Below, piece by piece: positions 45,381 to 54,983 of a stretch of 64,000 nt of DNA. Source of the DNA: Sphingomonas daechungensis (GTDB lineage: Bacteria > Pseudomonadota > Alphaproteobacteria > Sphingomonadales > Sphingomonadaceae); the NCBI RefSeq assembly GCF_014489495.1, contig NZ_CP060780.1, forward strand, positions 1,995,001 to 2,059,000, read 5' to 3'. Each line of letters starts with the position of its first letter. Within the stretch, counting starts at the first letter, position 1. Below the pieces are notes generated by a model, which was given only the letters and a program-made list of their open reading frames with translations, ran no database searches and was not told the origin of the DNA. Position numbers and translations under genes: made by a program.

Positions 45381-45509
45381 GCTTAAGGCACACCCGGTAA
45401 ATTCCGAGTTGTCCCGGGGCGGTTCACCCCTTTTCCGCACGGGATCAGTGGACAGAAGCGTCAGTGAAGCCCTGCCCCACCCTTCGCCTTCCCCAGAGGG
45501 CAGGGCTTC
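45381..45509 (+). repeat. Two-block intergenic repeat, copy 2
   Basis: Block 1: GCTTAAG-N6-CCGGTAAAT at 45381-45402, with the same 6-base spacing as copy 1. Block 2: hairpin with perfect arms GAAGCCCTGCC (45466-45476) and GGCAGGGCTTC (45499-45509). Compared with copy 1, an A-T pair in the stem is replaced by G-C on both sides. Confidence 0.8.
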
Positions 45510-45656
45510 CTCCTCCAACCGACGAAAGCTTCCCACGCTCACGGTCCTGCGGGTTCGTGCAAATTCCCAACTTTGGCGCATCGCACCAACTCGCAACTGC
45601 CGTTTGGCCAGCATTCGTTCAGCTGAAATCCCGTAGAAATGCGCCTTTCACGCAAA

Positions 45657-45673
45657 TGGCACGCCTCCTGCTT
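45657..45673 (+). promoter_or_regulatory. Sigma-54-type promoter of pspC
   Basis: TGGCACGCCTCCTGCTT: the -24 GG (45658-45659) and -12 GC (45670-45671) are separated by exactly 10 bases, and TGGCACG matches the consensus. Transcription would begin near 45683, about 40 bases before the pspC start. Confidence 0.7.
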
Positions 45674-45723
45674 AAGCATCTGCATCGACGGCGCCGCTGG
45701 CTCCGCAGGAAAAAGGAAGACCG

Positions 45724-46041
45724 ATGCAGAACGTTCACACCGCCACCCTTGAGGATGACGATTTCGACTCGAACGAGCCGGATAGCCTCTTCGGCATCTG
45801 CCAGGCGGCGGGGGAAGACCTCCACATCAGCCCCTTCCTTCTGCGCGTCGGCCTGATCGCCTTGCTGTTCTTTGGCCCGTGGCTCGCGCTCGGTGCCTAT
45901 GTCGGGCTTGGCGTAGTCGTCGTCAGCTCGCGTCTTCTCTTTCCGAAGCCGCGCAGTGCCAAGGCCGCGGAGCCCGTCTCGATCGCGGCGAAGCACGAAT
46001 TCGTCCAGGACGAGCGCCAGCCGGAGCTGATCGCCGCCTGA
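45724..46041 (+). CDS. pspC: PspC-domain phage-shock protein
   Basis: 105 residues. The PspC domain reads LFGICQAAGEDLHISPFLLRVGLIALLFFGPWLALGAYVGLGVVV, with one to two membrane segments; the tail is cytoplasmic. PspC senses envelope stress and relays it to PspA/PspF in other bacteria. A GGAAGA site precedes the ATG. It stands alone here, without pspA, pspB or pspF nearby, but keeps a sigma-54-type promoter like the enterobacterial psp operon. Confidence 0.82.
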   Translation: MQNVHTATLEDDDFDSNEPDSLFGICQAAGEDLHISPFLLRVGLIALLFFGPWLALGAYVGLGVVVVSSRLLFPKPRSAKAAEPVSIAAKHEFVQDERQPELIAA

Positions 46042-46062
46042 TATTCCTCAATTCCCAGGCAG

Positions 46063-46089
46063 AGGGGCGTCCGCACGGGCGCCCCTTTT
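46063..46089 (+). terminator. Intrinsic terminator after pspC
   Basis: AGGGGCG/CGCCCCT stem (7 pairs) with a 10-base loop, followed by TTTT, 21 bases after the pspC stop. Confidence 0.75.
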
Positions 46090-46205
46090 CCGTTCGGCGG
46101 CTGCCATGTTCCACGATCGGAGGCTCGCGCTAACCTCCTCTTTACGCCCTTCGGCTACTGTCCGCTGACTAAGGGCAGCGCCCTGCGTGTTATGAGGGGA
46201 GTAGG

Positions 46206-46877
46206 ATGGCGATCAATCGGTCCGTCGACCGTGCAGCGGTCAGCGTAGCCGAAGCGCATCTTGCCCGCGTCGCCGCGGACGGATCGTCGCGCCATCGTCA
46301 CCTCAATGCCCTTCTCGAAGCTTCGAGCCTCAATCCAGCGCGCGATCTAGCGGACGCCGTGCACCTGCTCTGCGGGCTTCACGGAAACCAGCCGAGCCTG
46401 GTCGAACATGCCTATCAAAATGCCCCGAAAGGTCCGTCGAGCGATTGGCTTGCGCGGGCCGCCGAGGCTTTCGAGCGAGAGCGGTTGTTCCTCGTTCGGT
46501 TGACGTCGGCTGTTGGTCCCCTGCCCAGCACGCCGGGAGCGGCCGAAACCGAAGCGACCATGAACGCCCAGCGCAATGCGCTGGAAATCCTGGCGACGTC
46601 GGAACGTCGTGGCTGCGCCCTCGGGGCCGCCGCGGCGCTGGTCGGCGACTGGTGGCCGATCCGCCGCATCCTCGATCGCGCTGCATCTCGTGCCGGGATC
46701 GACTCGCCGGCCCCTGCGCTGCCCGATGAAGCGTCGATCGTCGCGGTCATCGAGGGTGCATCGGACACTCCAGCCAGCCAGCGGGCTCTGGGCTTTGGCG
46801 GCGAGCAGCTCCTGCTGCAGCATCGCGGGCTGTTCGACCTGCTCGAAGCCCGCTCGGAAGCTCGCAAGGACTATTGA
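46206..46877 (+). CDS. Hypothetical protein
   Basis: 223 residues, soluble, largely helical, with no signal peptide. Visible features: SVAEAHLARVAADGSSRHRHLNALLEA, a Cys in HLLCGLHGNQPSLVEHAYQN, and ATMNAQRNALEILATSERRGCALGAAAALVGDWWPIRRILD. I do not recognise a family. GGGAG lies shortly before the ATG. Its 3' end is closed by two strong hairpins shared with the convergent chemoreceptor gene. Confidence 0.6.
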   Translation: MAINRSVDRAAVSVAEAHLARVAADGSSRHRHLNALLEASSLNPARDLADAVHLLCGLHGNQPSLVEHAYQNAPKGPSSDWLARAAEAFERERLFLVRLTSAVGPLPSTPGAAETEATMNAQRNALEILATSERRGCALGAAAALVGDWWPIRRILDRAASRAGIDSPAPALPDEASIVAVIEGASDTPASQRALGFGGEQLLLQHRGLFDLLEARSEARKDY

Positions 46878-46886
46878 TCGGACTGT

Positions 46887-46957
46887 GCTCCTGCGCAGGC
46901 AGGAGCCTAGTATTCCCTAATGTGAAGAGTTCACTGGGCTCCTGCCTATGCAGGAGC
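46887..46957. repeat. Pair of GCTCCTGC hairpins between convergent genes
   Basis: GCTCCTGC-GCAG-GCAGGAGC at 46887-46906 and GCTCCTGC-CTAT-GCAGGAGC at 46938-46957: the same perfect 8-base arms with different loops, 31 bases apart. They lie between two stop codons and can serve as a bidirectional terminator. Confidence 0.85.
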
Positions 46958-46964
46958 GCGGAGC

Positions 46965-48362
46965 TCAATCGTCGCGGTAGGCGAGCTCGTAATTTCCCCA
47001 GCGGCGGCCCTTGATCCAGAGCGGCACGAAAACATTCTTCACCGGGATAAACTTGTCGCCGAGCTCCATGCGGTAAGTCGCGAGCATCGCCGGCTTCTCA
47101 CTGTCGATTGCCGCCTGCGTCGTATCGTCCATGAAGATGCGCTTGTTGCGGCAGTGGGCGTCATTCCAGACCGGATCCGGGCCGGGTGTATGGCTGCGCT
47201 CTGTGAGGTGCGTCGGCAAATAGCCGTTCACGTCGGTGATCGCCGAGCCGATCAGGCGATCGTCGCTGCCCTTCACACGGTCGAGGATCGGCTGGACGTA
47301 CTTGTCGGCGAATGCACAGAATGCGGTGTCGTATTGCTCGGGATTGGTACCCGGAATGAGCTTGTAATCGCGGTCGAACACCTCGCCGATGGAGATCTCT
47401 CCGGTCTCGATGCCGCGTTCGATGGACCCCTGGATGGCTCGCATCGCTTCCTGAGCCTTCAGGATGAATGGCGTGTCGTCGATCTCGGCGCCGGAATTGG
47501 CAAGCGTGTCGAGCATGGTGTTCGACAGCATTTCCAGATGCTCGAGCCGCTTCTGGGCCTGGAGCAGCTGGCTGCCGTTGTTGCGGGCGTCGCCGGCAAA
47601 GTCGGTGAGGCCGGCCTTAACGCGGTCCACGCTGGTCTGGATCATGCTGGTCGAATGGGCGATGCCCTCCGTCTGGCGGTCGACCATGGTGACGATTTCC
47701 GAGACCTCGCGAACCGTCTCGCTGATCTGACCGAAGCCTGACTGGGCCGCGCGGCTACGGTCGACGCCGGTCTTGATCTCGGTGGTGACGGCGCTCGCCT
47801 CGCGGGTCAACTCGCCGATCGTCGAGGCAATCTGGCTGGTCGCTGCACGCGTATCGTGAGCAAGCTTCTTCACCTCGGCGGCAACGACGGCGAAGCTGCG
47901 GCCGGCATCACCGGCGCGGGCGGCCTCGATCGTTGCGTTAAGCGCGAGCATGTTGGTCTTGCGGGCGATCGTCTCGATGGTCGAGGACACGGTCTGCACC
48001 TGGTTCATCGCCGATGCGAAGCCGGCCATGCGTTCGCCGAGTTGAACGACGAGTTCGGTCAGGCCCTTGAAGCCCGCGATGGTGCCGTCGATGGCTTCGC
48101 GTCCCGCTTCGAGCTTGGCACGCGCCTGTTCCGACAGGAGGCGCGCTTCGTCGGTGGAGTCCGACACGCGCGCCTGGTCGGCGAGCAGGCGCGTCGTCAC
48201 TTCTTCCAGGCTATCGAGCATGTTGAGATGCTCGGTGATGCGCGAACCGACATCGCGGACGTAACCGGCGACATCACTGCATTCCATGGACAGGGAGCCA
48301 CAATCGCGCGCAACGCTGCGGATCGCGTGTTCAGTGACTTCCTCGATACCGTGTGTGGCCAT
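46965..48362 (-). CDS. Soluble methyl-accepting chemotaxis-type protein
   Basis: 465 residues without membrane spans. The signalling domain comes first: the hairpin tip is [36 protein letters not shown] (about residues 135-170), flanked by long coiled coils. A C-terminal sensor-like domain follows ([52 protein letters not shown]). This order, output before sensor, is the reverse of classic receptors. It could detect a cytoplasmic signal and act on CheA. Start ATG 48362; a longer frame upstream is unlikely. Confidence 0.82.
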   Translation of the reverse strand: MATHGIEEVTEHAIRSVARDCGSLSMECSDVAGYVRDVGSRITEHLNMLDSLEEVTTRLLADQARVSDSTDEARLLSEQARAKLEAGREAIDGTIAGFKGLTELVVQLGERMAGFASAMNQVQTVSSTIETIARKTNMLALNATIEAARAGDAGRSFAVVAAEVKKLAHDTRAATSQIASTIGELTREASAVTTEIKTGVDRSRAAQSGFGQISETVREVSEIVTMVDRQTEGIAHSTSMIQTSVDRVKAGLTDFAGDARNNGSQLLQAQKRLEHLEMLSNTMLDTLANSGAEIDDTPFILKAQEAMRAIQGSIERGIETGEISIGEVFDRDYKLIPGTNPEQYDTAFCAFADKYVQPILDRVKGSDDRLIGSAITDVNGYLPTHLTERSHTPGPDPVWNDAHCRNKRIFMDDTTQAAIDSEKPAMLATYRMELGDKFIPVKNVFVPLWIKGRRWGNYELAYRDD

Positions 48363-48436
48363 GGACCAGCCCGCTCCCGAATGCCTTCGGAGATTGGAAT
48401 AGAGGCAAGCCCCTACTCTTTCGTTAACCACGCCGC

Positions 48437-49632
48437 TCAGTAGCGGAGAAAGGCCTGGCTCTGCTCGTCCCAGGACCGTTCGTCGGGAAGCGTGAGGCTA
48501 TCGAGGTCGTCCGGCGTGGCGTTGATATCGTCAACCCATTCGCGAAGTAGCGTTGAACCGTTAATCACGTCGATCGCGAGCTTCCCGAACTCATATTCAT
48601 AAGGGAAATCGCGCCAAAGTTCGTAATCCGGATAGAGATTGCGGATGGCCTTGAAGCCGAGCGCCTGGAGCCGCCACGGCTTGAAATAGGTGTGATCGTA
48701 AAACGGCCCTTCGGCATGGATGAACACGCCGCTGCACAGCTGCTTCACATGCTTGTGGAAGGTCGGCTCGAACCAGATCTCACGCAACTTGCAGCCTTCA
48801 AGCCAGCTTGGGGCGAGCTCGTGCATCTGGGCGATGACCTTGCCCGCGTCGATGTCGGGAGCGCCGAACAGCTCCAGGGCCGCGTTGTACCCCTGCCCTC
48901 GCTCAGCGTCGTGCCCTCGAGCATGACCGTGCCGGCGTAGGCGCGGGCCATGTTGACGTTGGCGGCATTGGGGCTCGGATTGATCCAGACGCGCTCCTGC
49001 GGCCAGCCGAAGCCGGGGCCTTCGGGTTGCCAGTCGGCCATCTCGATCACGCGGTAATCGACGTCGAGCTTGAAGCGGTCGACGAACCAGGCGCCCAGCT
49101 CGCCGAGCGTCAGCCCATGCCGCATCGGAATCTCGGCGGCTCCGACGAAACTTTCCCAGCCAGATCGCAGGATCAGCCCTTCGACCGGTCGACCCGCTGG
49201 ATTGGGACGGTCGAGCACCCAGACGGCCTTCCCGTGCTCCGCGGCCGCTTCGAGCACGTACAAAAGGGTCGTGACGTAGGTGTAGATACGGCAGCCGAGA
49301 TCCTGCAGGTCGATCAGGATGGTGTCGAACGTTCCCATCGACTGGCCTGTCGGTCGGCGAACCTCGCCGTAAAGGCTGAAGACCGGGATGCCATAGGTTG
49401 GATCCGTGAAGTCGGGAGACTCCATCATATTGTCCTGGAGGTCGCCGCGAACGCCGTGCTGCGGGCCGAACACGGCCGAAACCTTGAGGCCTGCAGCGAA
49501 CAAGGCGTCGATGCTGTGGGTCAGGTCTTTCGTCACGGACGCGGGGTGGGCCAGAAGCGCGATGCGCTGGCCTTCCAGCGGGCGGCGAAGATCGGGATCC
49601 GCGAGGAGACGGTCGATTCCAAACAGGCTCAT
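48437..49632 (-). CDS. NamZ-family (DUF1343) exo-N-acetylmuramidase-like protein (frame break at 48877-48879)
   Basis: 398 residues after repair. Family motifs: [77 protein letters not shown], and [24 protein letters not shown], the last restored by one C at 48877-48879. DUF1343 proteins include NamZ, which removes terminal N-acetylmuramic acid from cell-wall fragments. I see no signal peptide, so action in the cytoplasm on recycled muropeptides is possible. Confidence 0.85.
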
Positions 49633-49641
49633 GCTGGCTGC

Positions 49642-50178
49642 TTAAGGGAGCTTTGCGACGAAGCAATCCGGCGAATGGAAATCCGGCTTGTCCGGCGCAT
49701 GAGCCAGCGCCCAATAGGACTTGGTGCCGTTGGTTTCTTCCAGCACTGCCGCAAGGTTGAGCTCCCAGCTCTTGCCGGCCTCCACCGCGATGGTCGCGCC
49801 CAGCGTCCACCAGGTAAGATTGTCCTCCATGCGGATGTAGGGCGGTGCGCCGACATCCAGCTCCGCCATGCCGTCGCGATAGCCGGAGAATTCGTAGGCC
49901 GCCCATTGGCCTGAGGGCGCGAAGTTCCATTCCTGGTAGCGGTCGGCTCCGGTCTCGCGAAGAAATGCCTCGAAACATGTGGTTTTCCACAGCTCGTCAG
50001 TCCGCGAAGGGTCTTCCGCCTCGGGGATGACGAAGCGCGATGCGGGTGCGCCGATTCCGAACCAGATGTTGACCGTCGCGGTCGCGCCGAATGCAGCGGC
50101 GTGATCGACACTGGCCCAGACTTTCAGGTCGCCGATTCCCGACGGAGTCGCCTGATGCGGGATGAGGCTGAGCTGCAC
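49642..50178 (-). CDS. DOMON-like domain protein
   Basis: 178 residues, all-beta in character, beginning MQLSLIPHQATPSGIGDLKVWASVD, with RTDELWKTTCFEAFLRETGADRYQEWNFAPSGQWAAYEF and SPDCFVAKLP. It matches DOMON-like proteins common in sphingomonads; DOMON folds bind sugar or haem. No export signal. It overlaps no gene but lies 9 bases upstream of the NamZ-family gene, so likely cotranscribed. Confidence 0.75.
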   Translation of the reverse strand: MQLSLIPHQATPSGIGDLKVWASVDHAAAFGATATVNIWFGIGAPASRFVIPEAEDPSRTDELWKTTCFEAFLRETGADRYQEWNFAPSGQWAAYEFSGYRDGMAELDVGAPPYIRMEDNLTWWTLGATIAVEAGKSWELNLAAVLEETNGTKSYWALAHAPDKPDFHSPDCFVAKLP

Positions 50179-50223
50179 GGTTGTTCAGTAGCAGGAGGAA
50201 GACTGGCGCGCTAAGCAGGAAAT

Positions 50224-51346
50224 GTGACGCTTTTCCGGGCTTTCCTGGCTTTACTCCTGCTCGCTCTTCCAGCGAGTTGGGCGGCGGCCGCCCGCCCGTT
50301 CCTGCGGTCCAGATCGATCTCGACGCCTGGAGCGCAGCACAGCGGATGGGAGTCGGCGTAAACATCGGCAACACGTTGGAAAATACAGCGTCATGGGAGA
50401 CCGGCTGGGGCAATCCGCCAATCACGAAGGCCTTCATCGACCATGTTGCCAGCCTCGGTTTCAAGACCGTCCGGCTGCCAATTGCGTGGGACACTTACGC
50501 CGATAATGGTCGGATCGACCGCGAAAAGCTCGAACGGGTCGGGGAGGTCGCGGACTGGATCACCTCTGCCGGGATGTTCTGCGTCATCAACATTCACTGG
50601 GATGGCGGCTGGATCGATTCCGGAGACAAGAAGAAGTTCGGGAAGGCCTTCCATACCTTCAGTCCCGAAGCGGACCGGAAATTCAGGAGCTACTGGTCCC
50701 AGATCGCCCGTCACTTCGCCAATCGCGATCAACGTTTGATCTTCGAGGCATTCAACGAAGAATCACACTTCGATGGCAGTGGATCGGAGAGCGACGCCCA
50801 CGCAGCGCTTGGGCGGGTCAATCAGGCCTTCATCGACACAGTCCGCGCAATGGCGGCAATAATGCCAGGCGGCTTCTGATCATCGCGGGCTACACAACCG
50901 ACATCGACAAGACCGCGACGGACATGTTCATCGTCCCGCGCGACACCGTTGCAAACAAACTCCTCCTGTCGGTCCATTACTACACGCCGTGGCCGTTCGC
51001 AGGCATGACGAAGGACGAAAGCTGGGGGAAGATGCGGCAGACCTGGGGGACCGCCGAAGACGTTGCCGAATTGCGACGCAACTTCGACAAGATGGAAAAC
51101 TTTGCAAAGCGGAAGGATATTCCCGTCTTCGTCGGAGAGTTCGGAGCGGCTAATTCGAAGGATCCGCGCTCTCGCGCCAAGTGGATGGCCTCCGTCGCAC
51201 TCACCGCCCAATCGAGAGGAATGATTCCGGTGCTGTGGGACATTGGGCAGGACATATCCCGCAATCCGCCATTCACCGTCAGCCCCGAACTCACCTTTGT
51301 CCTGAAGCAACTTCAGGCGCCCAAAGACGTGTCCAACGGGCAATGA
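50224..51346 (+). CDS. Secreted GH5 glycoside hydrolase (frame breaks at 50295-50297 and 50855-50856)
   Basis: Cellulase-like family 5 enzyme, 374 residues after repair. GTG 50224 opens a signal peptide ([23 protein letters not shown]); a stop at 50212 excludes longer starts. Body: [50 protein letters not shown], and the acid/base in IFEAFNEES; the nucleophile Glu lies in VFVGEFGA. One C at 50295-50297 joins the signal to the domain; one G at 50855-50856 gives [17 protein letters not shown]. It probably hydrolyses beta-1,4 glucans outside the cell, in line with the GH16 enzyme at 16.4 kb. Confidence 0.85.
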
Positions 51347-51386
51347 GCTTGTTGCTTACTGCCCTGCAATGCTAGCCGACCGGACG

Positions 51387-52598
51387 ATGACCAACTTCAA
51401 GTCCGGCCTCCTCCGCCTCCTCGACGAGCGCGGCTACATTCATCAGCTGACCGATGCCGAGGGCCTCGACGCCCTCGCGTCGAAGGAGATCGTGACCGGG
51501 TATATCGGCTTCGACGCGACCGCGCCGAGCCTGCATGTCGGGAGCCTGGTGCAGATCATGCTGCTCCGGCGCCTTCAGCAAAGCGGACACAAGCCGATCG
51601 TGCTGATGGGCGGCGGGACCACTAAGGTCGGCGATCCTACGGGGAAGGACGAAAGCCGCAAGCTGCTGACCGACGCGGAGATCGACACCAACATCGCCGG
51701 CATCCGCAAGGTGTTCGAGCGCTTCCTGACGTTCGGCGACGGGCCGACCGATGCCATCGTCGTCAATAACGACGAGTGGCTGAGCAAGCTGGAATACATC
51801 CCGTTTCTTCGGGACGTCGGGCGGCATTTCACCATCAACCGGATGATGACGTTCGACAGCGTACGCCTGCGCCTCGACCGCGAGCAGCCGCTGACGTTTC
51901 TCGAATTCAACTACATGATCCTGCAAGGCTACGACTTCCTGGAGCTGTCGCGGCGCTACGGCCTGCGGCTGCAGCTCGGCGGGTCGGATCAATGGGGTAA
52001 TATCGTCAACGGGATCGAGCTCGCGCGCCGGATCGACGGGACCGAGGTCTATGGCGTCACGACGCCGCTGATCACCAATGCCGACGGATCGAAGATGGGC
52101 AAGACGGCGCAAGGCGCGGTCTGGCTCAATGAAGAGCAGTTGAGCGCCTACGATTACTGGCAGTTCTGGAGGAACGCGGACGACGCCAACGTAGGCAAGT
52201 TCCTGCGACTGTTCACGGAGCTTCCGCTCGACGAGGTCGAACGGCTTGAGCGGCTACCTGGCGCGCAGATCAACGAAGCGAAGATCGTGCTCGCCACCGA
52301 GACGACGGCAATGCTGCATGGGCGTGAAGCAGCTGACACTGCAGCCGAGACGGCACGGGCGACGTTCGAGCAAGGTGGGCTCGGCGACGACCTTCCGACC
52401 CTTTCGACCGGCGAAGGCGTGAGCATCGCCCAGGCGCTGACGGCCATCGGCTTCACACCGTCCAACAAGGAAGCGAAGCGGAAGATTGCCGAGGGTGCGG
52501 TCCGCTTGAATGACGAAATCGTCAGCGATCCCGGCTTAATTGTTACCGGTGGGAAGTTGAGCCTTGGCAAGAAGCGTCACGGCCTGCTCGTTCCCTAG
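51387..52598 (+). CDS. tyrS: Tyrosyl-tRNA synthetase
   Basis: Charges tRNA-Tyr; 403 residues. Class I signatures: the HIGH-type motif [47 protein letters not shown], and the KMSKS-type loop GSKMGKT. A C-terminal S4 RNA-binding domain reads [21 protein letters not shown] choose ATG 51387 ([17 protein letters not shown]); an ATG at 51369 adds six residues. Its stop overlaps that of recG by four bases. Confidence 0.95.
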   Translation: MTNFKSGLLRLLDERGYIHQLTDAEGLDALASKEIVTGYIGFDATAPSLHVGSLVQIMLLRRLQQSGHKPIVLMGGGTTKVGDPTGKDESRKLLTDAEIDTNIAGIRKVFERFLTFGDGPTDAIVVNNDEWLSKLEYIPFLRDVGRHFTINRMMTFDSVRLRLDREQPLTFLEFNYMILQGYDFLELSRRYGLRLQLGGSDQWGNIVNGIELARRIDGTEVYGVTTPLITNADGSKMGKTAQGAVWLNEEQLSAYDYWQFWRNADDANVGKFLRLFTELPLDEVERLERLPGAQINEAKIVLATETTAMLHGREAADTAAETARATFEQGGLGDDLPTLSTGEGVSIAQALTAIGFTPSNKEAKRKIAEGAVRLNDEIVSDPGLIVTGGKLSLGKKRHGLLVP

Positions 52599-54654
52599 CC
52601 GCTCCTGATCAGTCCAACCGCCTGGTCGCGCTCGAACAGATAGAGGCAGGTTCGCGCCGCTTGTCCGCGCGGTCCCGAGAGGCCCCCGTCGCGATCGAGA
52701 AGGATCAGCGTGTCGTCTTGCGCGATCTGGGCAAGCTCTTCGACGTCCTTGGCGGTTGCAACACGAAACGCGACTTCGCCAGACTGCCGGGTCCCCAGGA
52801 TTTCTCCCGGCCCCGCAGCCGTAAATCCTCCTCGGCAATCCGAAAGCCGTCATTGGTTTCGCGCATAAGCGCCAGTCGCGCGCGCCCGACCTCCGTGAGC
52901 GTCTGGCCGCGGATCAGGAGGCATGTGCTCTTGCCGGAACCTCGCCCGACGCGCCCTCGAAGCTGATGAAGCTGGGCGAGGCCGAAGCGCTCGGCGCCTT
53001 CGACGATCATCAGCGTTGCATTCGGCACGTCCACACCGACTTCGATCACCGTCGTGGCGACGAGAACCGACAGCGCATTGGCAGCGAAGCGGGACATCAC
53101 TGCGTCCTTCTCGGGGCCCTTCATGCGGCCATGGACAAGCCCGACCTTATCGTCGCCGAAACGCAACCGAAGGATTCTTGCTCGTTCCTCGGCAGCTGCC
53201 GCATCGCTCTTCTCGCTCTCTTCGACGAGCGGACAGACCCAGTAGGCCTGTCCTCCAGCCGCCAGATGGCGGCCGAGCCCGTCGACGACTTCGCTCAAGC
53301 GCTCTTCGCTGATGACGCGGGTCTCCACCGGCGTCCGGCCCGGCGGCATCTCGTCGATCCGGCTGACGTCCATCTCGCCGTATTGGGTCAGGGTCAGCGT
53401 GCGCGGGATCGGCGTGGCGGTCATCACCAAGAGGTGCGGTGGGCGTTCCGCCTTGGCCGCGAGCAGAAGGCGCTGCGACACCCCGAACCGATGCTGTTCG
53501 TCGATCACCGCCAGACCGAGGTTCTTGTAGGCGACCTTCTCCTGGAAAATGGCGTGCGTCCCGACGAGAATGTCGATCGATCCATCGGCGAGCCCCATCA
53601 GGACGGACTCGCGCGCCTTGCCTTTTTCGCGACCGGTCAGGATGCCGACGCGGACGCCGATGCTGTCGACCTGCTTCAGGAGCGTCGCGTGGTGCTGGCG
53701 GGCGAGAATCTCGGTCGGTGCGAGCAGCGCCGCTTGCGCACCCGACTCGATCGCTGTCAGCATCGACATCAAGGCGACGAGCGTCTTGCCCGATCCGACG
53801 TCGCCCTGGAGCAGCCGCAGCATCGGCGCGGTCTGAGACATATCGCCGCGGATTTCCTCGACGACCCGCCGCTGCGCTCCGGTCAGCTGGTACGGCAGCT
53901 TCAGGCGAGCGATGATCTCGCCGGTACCCGGAAGCGCAACGCCGCGGTGCCGGCGCGACGCCTGGCGCAGAAGCATGAGTGCAAGCTGGTTGGCGAAAAC
54001 CTCATCGTACGCGAGCCGCCGGCGTGGGTCGTCGGACCCCGGGTCGCGGTGCGCCTCTGCAACGGCAGAGCGCCACGGGCGCCACGCCTCGCGCGCCGCC
54101 AGGCTGGGTTCGATCCATTCGGGCAGATTGGGCGCGCGTTCGACCGCCATCGCCGCCAGCTCCCGAAGCCGCTTGTTCGTCAGGCCCTCTGTGAGCGGGT
54201 AGACGGGCTCGCGAATGGCGAGTTCCGCGCCCTTGTCAGACGGCAGCACCTCCGGGTGGATGATCTGCCACTCGTCCCCGTAAGCCTCGAGCTTGCCGGA
54301 CACCGTCCGCGTTTCGCCCATCGGCAGGCTCTTCTTCGCCCAGCCGGGATTGTTGAAATAGATGAGACTGACCGTGTTGCCGTCGGCATCAGATGCGAAG
54401 ACACGTGTCGGACCTCGTCCCGAGCGTGGCTGGCGGAACTGGAACGGCTTCAAGTCGATAATCACGTCGCTGCCGAGCAGGCTGGAGTGCGCCGACTTTG
54501 CCCGTACCCGCTCAATCACGCCGGTCGGCAAGTGATAGAGAAGATCCACAGCGCGGGTAATGTCGAGGCGCTTCAACAGCTTGGCGACCTGCGGGCCCAC
54601 ACCTGGAAGGGTCTCCACCTCGGCAAACAGCGGGTTCAGGATTTCGGGCCGCAT
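52595..54654 (-). CDS. recG: ATP-dependent DNA helicase RecG (frame break at 52811-52814)
   Basis: Remodels stalled replication forks; 686 residues after repair. N-terminal wedge domain ([17 protein letters not shown]), Walker [16 protein letters not shown]-type box [24 protein letters not shown], and motif [20 protein letters not shown]. One G added at 52811-52814 turns the end into [24 protein letters not shown], the conserved RecG tail, and moves the stop to 52595. Divergent from sdhE-mfd. Confidence 0.95.
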
Positions 54655-54717
54655 GCTGGGGTGTTAGCGCCTCACGCGGCGCTCGCAATCCAGACCGGGA
54701 ATCACTACATCGCACGC

Positions 54718-54983
54718 ATGCTTCCAGACGAGGAATTGAGGCGCCTGCACTGGCGAGCGCACCATCGCGGTACGCGCGAGGCGGACATGCTGATCGGCGG
54801 TTTCTTCGACACGCACGGTGAGTCGTGGAGTGCTGACGAGCGAGTCCTGTTCAATGACATGCTCAATGAGCAGGACGTCGACATCATGGCCTGGGCGATC
54901 GGAACCGCCGAGGCCCCGCGCGCTTCGCTGGTCCCATGATCGATGCCCTCAAGCGCCTCGACTATATTCGGATCGCCCGATGA
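54718..54983 (+). CDS. sdhE: Succinate dehydrogenase assembly factor SdhE (frame break at 54914-54917)
   Basis: Helps attach FAD to SdhA; 88 residues after repair. The family motif is the RGxxE-like RRLHWRAHHRGTREADMLIGGFFD, followed by LNEQDVDIMAWAIGT. One C at 54914-54917 gives EAPARFAGPMIDALKRLDYIRIAR, the usual C-terminus, and creates an ATGA overlap with mfd. Without it the frame ends at 54939 with a truncated tail. Confidence 0.88.

Larger units (their letters stand above)
45303..45723. other. 421-base gap with repeat copy 2 and a sigma-54-type promoter
   Basis: No supported gene. It holds the second repeat copy (45381-45509) and the promoter of pspC (45657-45673). Confidence 0.5.

Noticed and set aside
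52966..54939. Antisense open frame of about 657 codons opposite recG that runs into sdhE
   Set aside because: Only its last 73 codons, from ATG 54718, are a real gene; the rest mirrors recG.
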